From: Domibacillus indicus
Lineage (GTDB): Bacteria > Bacillota > Bacilli > Bacillales > Domibacillaceae
Length of the DNA stretch: 64,000 nt
Reading direction: 5' to 3'
NCBI RefSeq assembly: GCF_023715895.1
Contig: NZ_JAMBOO010000009.1
Span: 62,001-126,000, forward strand
Shown in pieces: positions 27,130 through 34,919 of this stretch. The translations under genes and the position numbers were made by a program. The notes beneath the pieces are model-generated. The model had not been told where the DNA came from, searched no databases, and worked only from the letters and a program-made list of their open reading frames with translations. Each line of letters opens with the position of its first letter. Within the stretch, counting starts at the first letter, position 1.

Positions 27130-28307
27130 CCTATTTCCTCCTTCACTAGTTCGCGCGCACCGCCGCCGATATGAGCCATGTAGAATTCGGCACGAATGCC
27201 GCATTCCTCCTCATACCGCTTTCCAACTTCACTGACAAATGATTCGATGTTTTCATTATTCACAATCGCAATGGCACAGCCGCCAAATCCGGCGCCTGTC
27301 ATGCGCGCACCGATTACGCCGTGCTGCTTCCACGCTGTGTGCACGAGCGTATCAAGCTCTTTTCCTGTTACCTCATAATCTTGTTCGAGCGAATGATGCG
27401 ATTGGTTCATAAGCCGGCCCACCGCTTCCACGTTTCCTTCTTTGAGTTTGTTCAGCGCCTCAATCGTCCGCGCATTTTCATAAACCGCATGACGGGCACG
27501 TTTTTCTAAAACAGCATCACCAATGACTGCTTTGTTTTGCTCAAATTGGTCCGGTGTCAGCTCGCCAAGCGACTTTATATCAATTCGTTTTTGAAGCCGG
27601 CTTAACGCTTCCTCACATTCACTGCGCCGCTCATTGTATTTAGACGAAGCAAGCTCACGGCGCTTGTTCGTATTCATTATAACAATGCTTGCATTCGGAA
27701 GCTCGATTGGCGCGTACTCATAATGAAGCGTTTCACAATCAAGCCAGATCGCTGCTCCTGTTTTCCCCATTCCAATCGCAAATTGATCCATAATCCCGCT
27801 GTTGACGCCAATGTAATGATTTTCAACCCTTTGGCCGATTTTCACCATTTCAATCCGATCTATACTCAAGTTAAATAATCCTTCTAACATCACACCCGTT
27901 GCCATTTCAATGGAGGCTGAAGAAGAAAGACCGGCTCCATTCGGAATATTGCCGTAAAAAAGAACATCATATCCGGTGTCGATTGCACAGCCAGCTTCCT
28001 GCATCAGTTTTGTCATGCCTTTTGGGTAATTGGTCCATCCGTCCTCTTCCTTGTAGTCAAGCGCATCAAGCGATCCTTCCACAATTCCCCGTTCACTAAA
28101 ATTAGCAGAATAAAAGCAAAGTCTGCGGTCTTCTCTTTTGGCTGCGAGCGCATACGTCCCGAATGTAATCGCAAGCGGAAATACATGCCCGCCATTATAA
28201 TCCGTATGTTCTCCAATCAAGTTAATACGCCCGGGTGCGAAAAAGACTCGTTCAGCTGGTTTGCTAAAAATGTCTGCAAATTGTTGTCCCATTTCTTCGA
28301 TCCTCAT
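27126..28307 (-). CDS. galK: Galactokinase
   Basis: 393-residue GHMP kinase that phosphorylates galactose. The galactokinase signature GRINLIGEHTDYNGGHVFP, the ATP loop NIPNGAGLSSSASIEMA and the C-terminal GARMTGAGFGGCAIAIV are intact. It is the first gene of the gal operon, with AAAAGGAGGCGC as its ribosome site. Confidence 0.94.
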   Translation of the reverse strand: MRIEEMGQQFADIFSKPAERVFFAPGRINLIGEHTDYNGGHVFPLAITFGTYALAAKREDRRLCFYSANFSERGIVEGSLDALDYKEEDGWTNYPKGMTKLMQEAGCAIDTGYDVLFYGNIPNGAGLSSSASIEMATGVMLEGLFNLSIDRIEMVKIGQRVENHYIGVNSGIMDQFAIGMGKTGAAIWLDCETLHYEYAPIELPNASIVIMNTNKRRELASSKYNERRSECEEALSRLQKRIDIKSLGELTPDQFEQNKAVIGDAVLEKRARHAVYENARTIEALNKLKEGNVEAVGRLMNQSHHSLEQDYEVTGKELDTLVHTAWKQHGVIGARMTGAGFGGCAIAIVNNENIESFVSEVGKRYEEECGIRAEFYMAHIGGGARELVKEEIG

Positions 28308-28329
28308 GAAAGCGCCTCCTTTTTCTTTT

Positions 28330-28357
28330 ATTTTAATTAATTTTTAGTAAAAGTCAA
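28330..28357 (-). promoter_or_regulatory. gal operon promoter
   Basis: Minus strand TTGACT, 16 bases, TAAAAT, ending about 22 bp before galK. The spacer contains one of the two TTTTACTAAAA boxes. Confidence 0.6.
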
Positions 28358-28374
28358 AATAATTTTTAGTAAAA
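28339..28374. promoter_or_regulatory. Two GalR-type operator boxes
   Basis: Direct copies of AATTTTTAGTAAAA at 28339-28352 and 28361-28374, 22 bp centre to centre (two helical turns). Each contains the near-palindrome TTTTAGTAAAA. One is inside the promoter spacer and the other just upstream of -35, ideal for repression. Confidence 0.65.
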
Positions 28375-28462
28375 TAAAAAGAGATTTAGTGCTTCTAAAC
28401 TTCAGCCTTCGCTTTTTAACCAAAAATCCAAATAACTTCACAAACGAGAACTTTTACAAATA

Positions 28463-28499
28463 AAAAAAGATCCGTCTTTTAAAAGACGGATCTTTTTTT
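28463..28499 (-). terminator. Terminator of the secreted TIM-barrel gene
   Basis: Perfect AAAAGATCCGTCTTTT / AAAAGACGGATCTTTT hairpin with T-runs on both strands. Confidence 0.85.
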
Positions 28500-28502
28500 A
28501 TT

Positions 28503-29378
28503 TCACGGATTCATCGTCATCCAGCTTCCCACATGGTGGACAGCTGTTCCATTGAACCCTGGTGTATTTGTATAGTAAGACTGTACTTTTGTCAGCTCCT
28601 GCTGCATAAAAGCTTCTCCTTCTTCAAAAAAGGAGATGCTGTCGCCTTCGCTTGTTTCTCCTGTTTCTACGCCGACTACAATTGCTTTTCCATATTTTCC
28701 AGCCATCGCAATCTCATTTTTTACAACGTCAATAATAAATGATGCATCATCGCGGTAAGCCATAATGGTTACACTGTTTGTATTTGCAATAACCCACTCT
28801 GCCAGCATACCGGCTCCATATGTGTTTTTGTAGCGAATTTCATCAAACCAAAACGGCATGTCCACTTCAAGTGGAAGCTTCAAGGATGCAGTGCTCGTTT
28901 TCGCACGCTGCAGTAGTGCCTGGTATGATTTAATCGTTCCAGCCTGATTGGATGTCCAGCCGCTGTAAAGATATGGTTCCACATCTAGATGAACGCCCGC
29001 AAATTTTTGATCAGCGGTTGATCCGCTTTGGTATTGCCCAAGCCAGTTCATCAGCTGATTTTGGCTCGTATATCCTTTCGGTGCTACCCAAGACGGCGCT
29101 CCATCCAAGGCATAAATGCGCATGCCTTTTGAAGCTGCTTTTTGAATAAAACTGCGGTACACGCCTGCAGGAATGTCACGGTCAATTTGTACGTATACTT
29201 TATTCAGCTGTTTGCTTTCTAAAAAAGCAAGTGTTCCTGCTTCATCATTGACAATCATCCACGGATTCCACAGCCACGTCGCCTGATCGCCTGCAGCGGC
29301 TGCCTCCGTTTTTGTTTGCTGGATTCCAGCGGCCAAAAGAACAAAAAGGGACAACAAGACGACTATTTTTTTCAACAC
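28503..29378 (-). CDS. Secreted TIM-barrel, glycosidase-like protein under c-di-GMP riboswitch
   Basis: 291 residues. A signal peptide (MLKKIVVLLSLFVLLAAG...TEAAAAG) is followed by a domain with alternating strands typical of a TIM barrel: VYVQIDRDIP, MRIYALDGAPSW, FAGVHLDVEPYL, PLEVDMPFWFDEI, VTIMAYRD, IVVGVETGE. The LDVEPYLYSGW acidic pair could be catalytic. No exact family is recognised. The start is GTG 29378, spaced behind GGAGGGC; the longer frame from 29465 runs inside the riboswitch. Export plus c-di-GMP control suggests a cell-surface or biofilm polysaccharide role. Confidence 0.75.
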   Translation of the reverse strand: MLKKIVVLLSLFVLLAAGIQQTKTEAAAAGDQATWLWNPWMIVNDEAGTLAFLESKQLNKVYVQIDRDIPAGVYRSFIQKAASKGMRIYALDGAPSWVAPKGYTSQNQLMNWLGQYQSGSTADQKFAGVHLDVEPYLYSGWTSNQAGTIKSYQALLQRAKTSTASLKLPLEVDMPFWFDEIRYKNTYGAGMLAEWVIANTNSVTIMAYRDDASFIIDVVKNEIAMAGKYGKAIVVGVETGETSEGDSISFFEEGEAFMQQELTKVQSYYTNTPGFNGTAVHHVGSWMTMNP

Positions 29379-29420
29379 AAAAAGCCCTCCAGTCTGTAAG
29401 CCTAGACTCACAGAATGAGA

Positions 29421-29505
29421 GCCTGGCAACCTGACGACCATATGCTTTTCAGCAGTTAGGCTCACGGCTTTGCGTCCTACCCTTTCGGAGTAGTTTGCCT
29501 TTTTC
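29421..29505 (-). ncRNA. Cyclic di-GMP-I (GEMM) riboswitch
   Basis: Read on the minus strand, the conserved pieces occur in order: AGGCAAAC, GAAAGGGTAGGACGCAAAGCC, GAGCCTAA, and ATGGTCGTCAGGTTGCCAGG, with a tetraloop-like CCGAAAGG in P2 and a P3 stem around CTGCTGAAAAGCA. These are the marks of the GEMM-I class. Between it and the start lie AGTCT / AGACT arms next to the GGAGGGC ribosome site, so control of translation is plausible; no obvious intrinsic terminator is seen. Confidence 0.88.
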
Positions 29506-29524
29506 AGATGTATTTTATAAATAT

Positions 29525-29530
29525 ATTATA
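29525..29530 (-). promoter_or_regulatory. -10 box of the riboswitch transcript
   Basis: TATAAT on the minus strand, about 20 bp before the aptamer; the -35 region is weak. Confidence 0.4.
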
Positions 29531-29567
29531 AAACCTTCATGCTCTTTTGACTAGTACTTTTGAAAGA

Positions 29568-30317
29568 TTACATTAATAATAGGACCGCAGCCATAGTTGG
29601 TGTTAAAATAACCGCAGATTTTAATAGAGGCTGAGGTAAAATATTGGTGAATTTCGCTCCGATGTAAGCGCCAAAAGCCGTACCGACAAGCACTTTCAGC
29701 AATAATGCGAAATCAATAAAGCCTTCTGAAAGATAGCCAATCCCCCCTCCAATAGCGAGCGGCAAAATTACAAGCATTGTCGTTCCAACCGACTGCCGGA
29801 TCGTTAAGTGAAGCAGGACCATTAAGCCAATTTGAATAAATGGAGCCGATCCAATGCCGAATGTACCAGACAAAGTACCCGCAAGCAATCCAAGGAAAAT
29901 ACTCTTCATCCAAATAACATGACTTTTCTCATCTAACCGTTTGGACGTGTCTTTTAAAAAGAACAGCTTTACAAAAAGCAAAAAAGCGGACAAAAACAGC
30001 ATGCCCGCTGTTAGCCAGTGAAGAGATGCTTCCGGGATAACAGCCGCAATTTTAGCACCGCCAAATGAGCCGGCTGCCGCAAAGGCGCCAACAATCAGGC
30101 CGACTTTCAACTGAATGTTTCCTTCACGATAATGGCTGTAGGCGCCAGATACACTTGTAAAGGCCATCGCCGCAAGAGAGGTCCCAAGCGCCATATGAAT
30201 CGGCACACTGAAGAAAAGAGTCAGCACAGCAATAACAAATCCCGCTCCGCCTGCTCCGATAAAGCCAAACAGCATGCCAAGCAATAACATTGTAAACATG
30301 ATTAACAATTTTTTCAT
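29568..30317 (-). CDS. TauE/SafE-family sulfite exporter-like permease
   Basis: 249-residue integral membrane protein with about eight helices. The N-terminal GMLFGFIGAGGAGFVIAVLTLFF and the internal repeat GLLAGTLSGTFGIGSAPFIQIGLM are the two DUF81/TauE motifs. The family moves sulfite, sulfonates or other anions; the substrate here is open. It is monocistronic. Confidence 0.83.
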   Translation of the reverse strand: MKKLLIMFTMLLLGMLFGFIGAGGAGFVIAVLTLFFSVPIHMALGTSLAAMAFTSVSGAYSHYREGNIQLKVGLIVGAFAAAGSFGGAKIAAVIPEASLHWLTAGMLFLSAFLLFVKLFFLKDTSKRLDEKSHVIWMKSIFLGLLAGTLSGTFGIGSAPFIQIGLMVLLHLTIRQSVGTTMLVILPLAIGGGIGYLSEGFIDFALLLKVLVGTAFGAYIGAKFTNILPQPLLKSAVILTPTMAAVLLLM

Positions 30318-30468
30318 CTCCAGCTTTTTTTGTCTTTAATCTCTTTGTTGTTCTCTTTATTTTAACATAGAGGCTTTTTTGGTTGATATTTGCCATTTAT
30401 AGTTCTTTTTTTAAAATTATGGTATAGTATTAGTATCTGGTTCTAATAAAGCTAAGGGAGGAGACAGC

Positions 30469-30735
30469 ATGCAGCGATACCGAAGAAGAAATACCCCTGC
30501 TTTTACGTTTTTGGCTTACTTTACTTTTATTGCGGGTGTTGCTTTGTTTTCGATCGGTCTTTTTAATGCGGATATGGAGCTGAATGAAAAAGGCTATTAT
30601 ATTGCCGTTATGATTCTCGTGGCTGTCGGTGCTATTTTGACGCAGAAAGTAACACGCGATAACGCAGAAGACAATGAGATTATTGCGGAAGAAGAAGAAC
30701 GCAGACGCAGCGGCATAAAGCCTCCTTCTGAATAA
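30469..30735 (+). CDS. YiaA/YiaB-family two-helix membrane protein
   Basis: 88 residues with two hydrophobic helices (FLAYFTFIAGVALFSIGLFN and GYYIAVMILVAVGAILTQKV) and a short acidic-basic tail; pattern and length match the YiaAB domain. AAGGGAGG precedes the ATG. Function is unknown. Confidence 0.8.
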   Translation: MQRYRRRNTPAFTFLAYFTFIAGVALFSIGLFNADMELNEKGYYIAVMILVAVGAILTQKVTRDNAEDNEIIAEEEERRRSGIKPPSE

Positions 30736-30868
30736 AGAAAGTTTAAAAGATGCCTGTATGGCGTCTTTTTTGTTTCACGTGAAACGATGCACAAAATGCA
30801 GATTGTTAGACGGACGTGCTCCAACGCTATATAATCAGCCCAAAGGGAGAAGAAAGGAGAAGGTCGCT

Positions 30869-31519
30869 TTGACGGTAAAAATCAGCGTATATTCTGATTA
30901 CGTCTGCCCGCTTTGCTTTTTGACAAAACAATCACTCTATGAAGCCCTTAAAGAAAAAGATGATATAGATATCCAATGGATCCCTTTCGAACAGTCTGCG
31001 CAAGCTGATACCCTTCAAAAGGAAGAACGCATTCTGTATTGGAAAGAAACTGTTTATCCGCTCGCAGAAAAAATGGGTGTTCCTATTACTCTGCCGGATG
31101 TAACGCCGTATCCCAATTCCCGCCTTGCGTCTGAAGGATATTATTTTGCAAAGGCGCACGGCAAAGCACGTGAATATACGGACCGGCTGATGGACGCTTT
31201 TTTCCAGGAGCAGCAAAACATCGGCCAAGTAGAAGTGCTGTCCCGGCTGGCTGCCGAAATTGGCCTGAATCAGCAGGCATATGAGGAAGCGCTCAAACAG
31301 CGCCTGTATGAAGAAACACATAAAAATGAGCTGGACCGTGCCCATAATGAAGCTAATGTGACAAGCGTACCTGCTCTTATCGCCGGTTGTACGAAATTAT
31401 CTGGTGTTCCCGTAAAAGAAGCACTTGAACAACTCATTAACCAAGAACAAAAACCGAAAAAGAAAAAAGTGACACTGCTTATGAACGGACCATCGTGTGG
31501 TATAAACGGGTGTCAATAA
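30869..31519 (+). CDS. DsbA/FrnE-family thiol oxidoreductase
   Basis: 216 residues, thioredoxin-fold with helical insert. VKISVYSDYVCPLCFLTKQSL gives a CPLC active site near the N-terminus; NEANVTSVPALIAG carries the cis-proline. FrnE/YwbO-like proteins act in the cytoplasm on disulfides. An extra cysteine pair sits in the tail (PSCGINGC). The start chosen is TTG 30869 because GAAAGGAG lies nine bases upstream; the longer frame includes promoter-like sequence. Confidence 0.8.
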   Translation: MTVKISVYSDYVCPLCFLTKQSLYEALKEKDDIDIQWIPFEQSAQADTLQKEERILYWKETVYPLAEKMGVPITLPDVTPYPNSRLASEGYYFAKAHGKAREYTDRLMDAFFQEQQNIGQVEVLSRLAAEIGLNQQAYEEALKQRLYEETHKNELDRAHNEANVTSVPALIAGCTKLSGVPVKEALEQLINQEQKPKKKKVTLLMNGPSCGINGCQ

Positions 31520-31551
31520 AAAAGCCGTCCAGTACGTGGACGGCTTTTTTA
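31517..31551. terminator. Bidirectional terminator
   Basis: AAAAAAGCCGTCCA / TGGACGGCTTTTTT between convergent genes. Confidence 0.85.
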
Positions 31552-31586
31552 TTCCTTTGCATGCTGTGCAAAGGCGTTTCATTTTT

Positions 31587-32651
31587 TCAGTGGGATATAG
31601 GCAGTCGAATAGAAAAAGTCGTTCCTTCACCAAGGCGGCTTTCAACCGAAATATGCCCGCCATGTTCATGAATTGTTGTATATACCTGTGTCAGGCCAAG
31701 CCCCGTTCCATCTGATTTGCTTGAAAAAAAAGGCGTTCCCAGCATAGAAAGCTTTTCCTCTGGCACTCCTACGCCTGTATCTGCCACTTTAATATACACC
31801 CATTGGTTGTCGCAGTAATGGCTGATTTTTATTTTTCCCTTTTCATGAATGGCTTCTAAAGCATTTTTGATTAAATTAAAAAACGCTTTTAAATACAGGT
31901 TTTTCTTCCCAAGAATCCGGCTTCCCGGATTACGCAGATCCATTTCCACTTCCACATTGTACAACTTGTCTTGAAATAACAGCATTAATGATTGCAGCTC
32001 TTTGCAAAAATCAATCGGTATAAGCGGTTCGTCCTGCAAGTCCGGCTTTGATACCTGCAGTAAGTTTTGCAATGTCATTAATGCTTTATCAAGCTCATTT
32101 TCCATTGTCTGTAGATACGGATGAGAATGAGATTCTTTCAACAGCTGCAAAAAGCCTTTTACAGCGGTCAGCGGGTTTTTTACTTCATGAACGATGCCGG
32201 CCGCAATCTGCCCGACTGAAGCAAGCTTTTCCCGGTTTTTAAGCATTTTTTCCGCTTCTTTGCGAACGGATATATCCCGAAAAACCGACTGCATTACTTT
32301 TCGGTTTCCATAGGTAACCGGCCGGCAGTAAAGCTCTGTTTCTACTACAGTGCCGTCTGCACGGATGATTTTTTCTTCAATAAGCGGAGACAATACACCT
32401 TCCGTCATGGCTTTTTGAATCCGTTTTTTGATCATGTCATGTGATGATGGCTGAAACACGGATAGAATATTACCGCCAATAATCGCTTCTTTTGGAGCCC
32501 GAAAAAAATCGGTCCCGGATTCATTAATATAAAGAATGTTATAATCAACATGAATCACAATTGTTTCAAGCGAATATTCAATAATATTCTGATACATTTC
32601 TTCTTGCTCACCAATGGTTTGATTGATTTGATCGGGCATGATACCTGTCAA
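31587..32651 (-). CDS. PAS-domain sensor histidine kinase, sporulation-kinase type
   Basis: About 354 residues and no membrane helix: one PAS domain (YQNIIEYSLETIVIHVDYNILYINESG...) near residues 20-135, then HisKA with the phospho-acceptor in AAGIVHEVKNPLTAVKGFLQLL, and HATPase with NLIKNALEA (N box), DTGVGVP (G1) and GTGLGL (G2). The short phospho-relay-like dimerisation region is that of KinA/KinE-type kinases feeding Spo0F. TTG 32651 follows GAGGAG; ATG 32639 is the alternative. No response regulator gene is adjacent. Confidence 0.83.
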   Translation of the reverse strand: MTGIMPDQINQTIGEQEEMYQNIIEYSLETIVIHVDYNILYINESGTDFFRAPKEAIIGGNILSVFQPSSHDMIKKRIQKAMTEGVLSPLIEEKIIRADGTVVETELYCRPVTYGNRKVMQSVFRDISVRKEAEKMLKNREKLASVGQIAAGIVHEVKNPLTAVKGFLQLLKESHSHPYLQTMENELDKALMTLQNLLQVSKPDLQDEPLIPIDFCKELQSLMLLFQDKLYNVEVEMDLRNPGSRILGKKNLYLKAFFNLIKNALEAIHEKGKIKISHYCDNQWVYIKVADTGVGVPEEKLSMLGTPFFSSKSDGTGLGLTQVYTTIHEHGGHISVESRLGEGTTFSIRLPISH

Positions 32652-32989
32652 TTGCCCCCACTCCTCTTTCCCATATTCCCCCTGTTTCTTTCTTAACAAT
32701 TCGATATCCGCAGGGCTTTTTCCTTTTCAAGCTCAAAAAAACACTTCTTATTTTTATGCGGGCACTGCCGCCATTATCACTGGCGAAGAAGAAAATATAA
32801 ACGGCAGACGCCACCTCAAAACATCTCTTTTCTTGCTTCTGATTCATCAGTCTTCAATCAGGACTTCCGTTTTGTGCATACCTGTTTATGACCAATCAGA
32901 CCCACGTCCAAAATAAATCAAAAAATAAGCCTATCCCTATGATTATATAACTTGCTGTACTCTAATCGCCATTTTTAAAGCGCTTTCTT
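32652..32989. other. Gene-free stretch, nothing identified
   Basis: Between the kinase start and the decayed ASCH gene. I see no coding frame with a ribosome site and no clear hairpin; a TATAAT-like box near 32943 on the minus strand is the only promoter-like feature. Confidence 0.4.
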
Positions 32990-33405
32990 TTATGTCCAAA
33001 GAACAAATCGCTTACATACGAGCAGCATATCGCCCTGAAATTCCCGGTCCAGCTCCTGAAAAGCAAGTGTGAAAAAGTTATTATGCGTTTCGTACCGTTA
33101 TGTGTATGAACGGTCCCCCTCTCCTTCTGCTTCCGCGAATTCGGCCGGCACTTCATTCATGAGCATGATTTGCACCTCTATTGTTTGGATAATAGCTGCC
33201 GGTTCCTCCCGGCTGTTTAACAGAATACTGGAATCTCCTTTTTCAGGAAGACGTTCCTGTTCAATTTCATAGAAAACAAGTCGCCGTTTTGATTCCAATG
33301 ACAAGCCGAGCCGGAATCGGCGCCAAACGACCAAGCCGATACAAATGCCGGTTCGCTTTCCCCTTTCCAGAATGAATTCCCATATGTTTTTGCTGCTTTA
33401 TTCAC
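32990..33405 (-). pseudogene. Decayed ASCH-domain protein
   Basis: Pieces of an ASCH protein (family length about 140-150) lie in order: NKAAKTYGNSFWKGESEPAFVSAWSFGAD in one frame, then after a shift and a loss of about 20 bases VFYEIEQERLPEKGDSSILLNSREEP and AIIQTIEVQIMLMNEVPAEFAEAEGEGDRSYT in another, then an in-frame TAA (33098-33100), then FFTLAFQELDREFQGDMLLVCKRFVLWT. ASCH proteins bind RNA or nucleosides. The multiple lesions show loss of function. The GTG start overlaps the MFS gene's stop, so it was part of that operon. Confidence 0.8.
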
Positions 33406-34573
33406 TTCCAGCCGCCTCTTCGTAGTTTCGAAGCCGATGCATAGCCGCTATGCCCAGCACAGGGCCAATCCCAAGAACAAAAAAGGCCCATTCCCAACCC
33501 GCATGCACTTGTATCCATGATACCAGATTAATGGATATAATTGTTAACAAAAATCCGATACTCATTTGAAATGTCAGTGCTGTGCCCAAATAATCTCCCT
33601 CTGCAAACTCAGAAACGGCTGCTGAAAACTGCGCAGAATCCGCAATAATAGAACATCCCCAAATAGAAGCCACTACCATCATAAGCAGCAGTGAATGTTC
33701 AAAGGTGAAGCCAATCATAAATGCACACACAGCACTCGTCCCCATAGCCCAAATGGTCAGCCGGGCACGGCCCACCTTATCTGCGAGCAAGCCGCCGAGC
33801 ACACACCCAGCTGCACCAGCGAGGCCAATTGTTACAAATGAAAGAAAAGAAGCGTGTGCCAAGCCGCCTTCTGCCATAAAAAGCGGCAGCCATGTCCACA
33901 TGGCATACAGCTCCCACATGTGGCCGAAATACCCGTAGTTTGCCAGCATAACCGGCTTGTTACGCAGTACTTTGCCAATCATATTGATCGAGAAAACAGA
34001 CGGTGTGCCCTGCTGGGGGGCGTCCTGCACAAAACGAATCATAATGACTGCCGACAACACCGATAAAATAGAGCTTAAGAGAATAACCCCTCTCCAATCT
34101 ACGTTCATCGTCAAGGCTGCCAGCAAATGCGGCAGGGCCGAGCCAAGAGTGAGTGCACCGATTACAATGCCAATCGCAAGGCCCCGGTGCTTCGGAAACC
34201 AGAGCGTTAATACCTTAACGGCTACCGGATAAACGCCTGCAAGGGCTGCTCCAGTCACAAAACGCAGCAAAATACCGATAAAAGGATGGTCTGCAAACAA
34301 AAGCAGGCTGTTGGCAAGCGCTCCTGCCAGCGCTGATACCATAAATAATTTTCTTGCTGGAAATCGGTCAGAAATCCCTAAAACAGCACTGACCAAAGCG
34401 CCGGCTGCAAAACCGGCCGGCACGGCAGCCGACACCCATGGTTTATCCGCTTCCGTCAATCCCCATCGGTCTGTTAGATCATTGATCACAGCGGAAGCAC
34501 TGAACCAAAGGCTGAGCGCAAAGAACACAGCGATAGAGCCCCATGCTAATGCCCCCCATTTTGACTGTTTCAT
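33398..34573 (-). CDS. MFS transporter
   Basis: 391-residue permease with 12 predicted helices. The start is ATG 34573 with GAAAGAGGGGGA upstream; an extension to 34759 is promoter sequence. LTLWFPKHRGLAIGIVIGALTLGSALPHLL and GGLLADKVGRARL are MFS loops; the protein resembles CynX/NNP-like nitrate or cyanate permease branches, but the substrate is open. It diverges from the guanidine locus and is followed by the ASCH remnant. Confidence 0.78.
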   Translation of the reverse strand: MKQSKWGALAWGSIAVFFALSLWFSASAVINDLTDRWGLTEADKPWVSAAVPAGFAAGALVSAVLGISDRFPARKLFMVSALAGALANSLLLFADHPFIGILLRFVTGAALAGVYPVAVKVLTLWFPKHRGLAIGIVIGALTLGSALPHLLAALTMNVDWRGVILLSSILSVLSAVIMIRFVQDAPQQGTPSVFSINMIGKVLRNKPVMLANYGYFGHMWELYAMWTWLPLFMAEGGLAHASFLSFVTIGLAGAAGCVLGGLLADKVGRARLTIWAMGTSAVCAFMIGFTFEHSLLLMMVVASIWGCSIIADSAQFSAAVSEFAEGDYLGTALTFQMSIGFLLTIISINLVSWIQVHAGWEWAFFVLGIGPVLGIAAMHRLRNYEEAAGSE

Positions 34574-34682
34574 TTCTTGTCCCCCTCTTTCTGTGTCCAG
34601 ACCATTGTACAAAGAAAAGAAGAAAAAAGGGAACGCAAAAAAGAGTTTTCGAAATATTTTGTTATAAAATCTAACATGTTCG

Positions 34683-34711
34683 TTGCACACACTCTTTTTT
34701 CTCCTTATACT
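34683..34711 (+). promoter_or_regulatory. SigA promoter of the first guanidine-I riboswitch
   Basis: TTGCAC, 17 bases, TATACT; about 40 bp before the aptamer. Confidence 0.7.
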
Positions 34712-34759
34712 CCGTATTATCAAACAAATAGGGGTTCTTATTATCGCAATCAAGAACAA

Positions 34760-34884
34760 AGATGCTGCCTAGGGTTCCGGTTGAAAAACGTCTGGTCCGA
34801 GAGGGAGCGTACAGCATGTACTGTATACACGGAGGGATAAAAGCCCGGGAGAATTTTACATAAAATTCTCCCGGGCTTTTTTAT
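34760..34884 (+). ncRNA. Guanidine-I (ykkC subtype 1) riboswitch with terminator, copy 1
   Basis: Conserved segments in order: GCCTAGGGTTCCGG (34765 on), CTGGTCCGAGAGGGAGCG, TACACGGAGGGATAAAAGCCCGGGAG. The last segment runs straight into a very strong terminator, AAAAGCCCGGGAGAATTTTA / complementary arm (34839-34880) with a T-run. Guanidine binding should hold GGGATAAAAGCCCGGGAG in the aptamer, preventing termination and turning on the downstream permease. Confidence 0.93.
34839..34884 (+). terminator. Riboswitch-controlled terminator 1
   Basis: Perfect 20-bp stem with a CA-type loop and TTTTTTATTTTT tail. It shares its left arm with the aptamer's 3' conserved segment. Confidence 0.9.
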
Positions 34885-34919
34885 TTTTCCGCTACATTCG
34901 GAAAAGAGGGTGAATGAAG

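Noticed and set aside
29379-29465. Extended N-terminus for the secreted barrel protein
   Set aside because: It is inside the c-di-GMP aptamer; GTG 29378 gives a proper signal peptide.
32608-32847. Small minus-strand frame upstream of the PAS kinase
   Set aside because: No convincing ribosome site, low-complexity composition and no similarity recognised.
34760-34840. Possible coding frame reading through the first riboswitch
   Set aside because: It is the aptamer itself; conserved ykkC segments and a terminator explain it.
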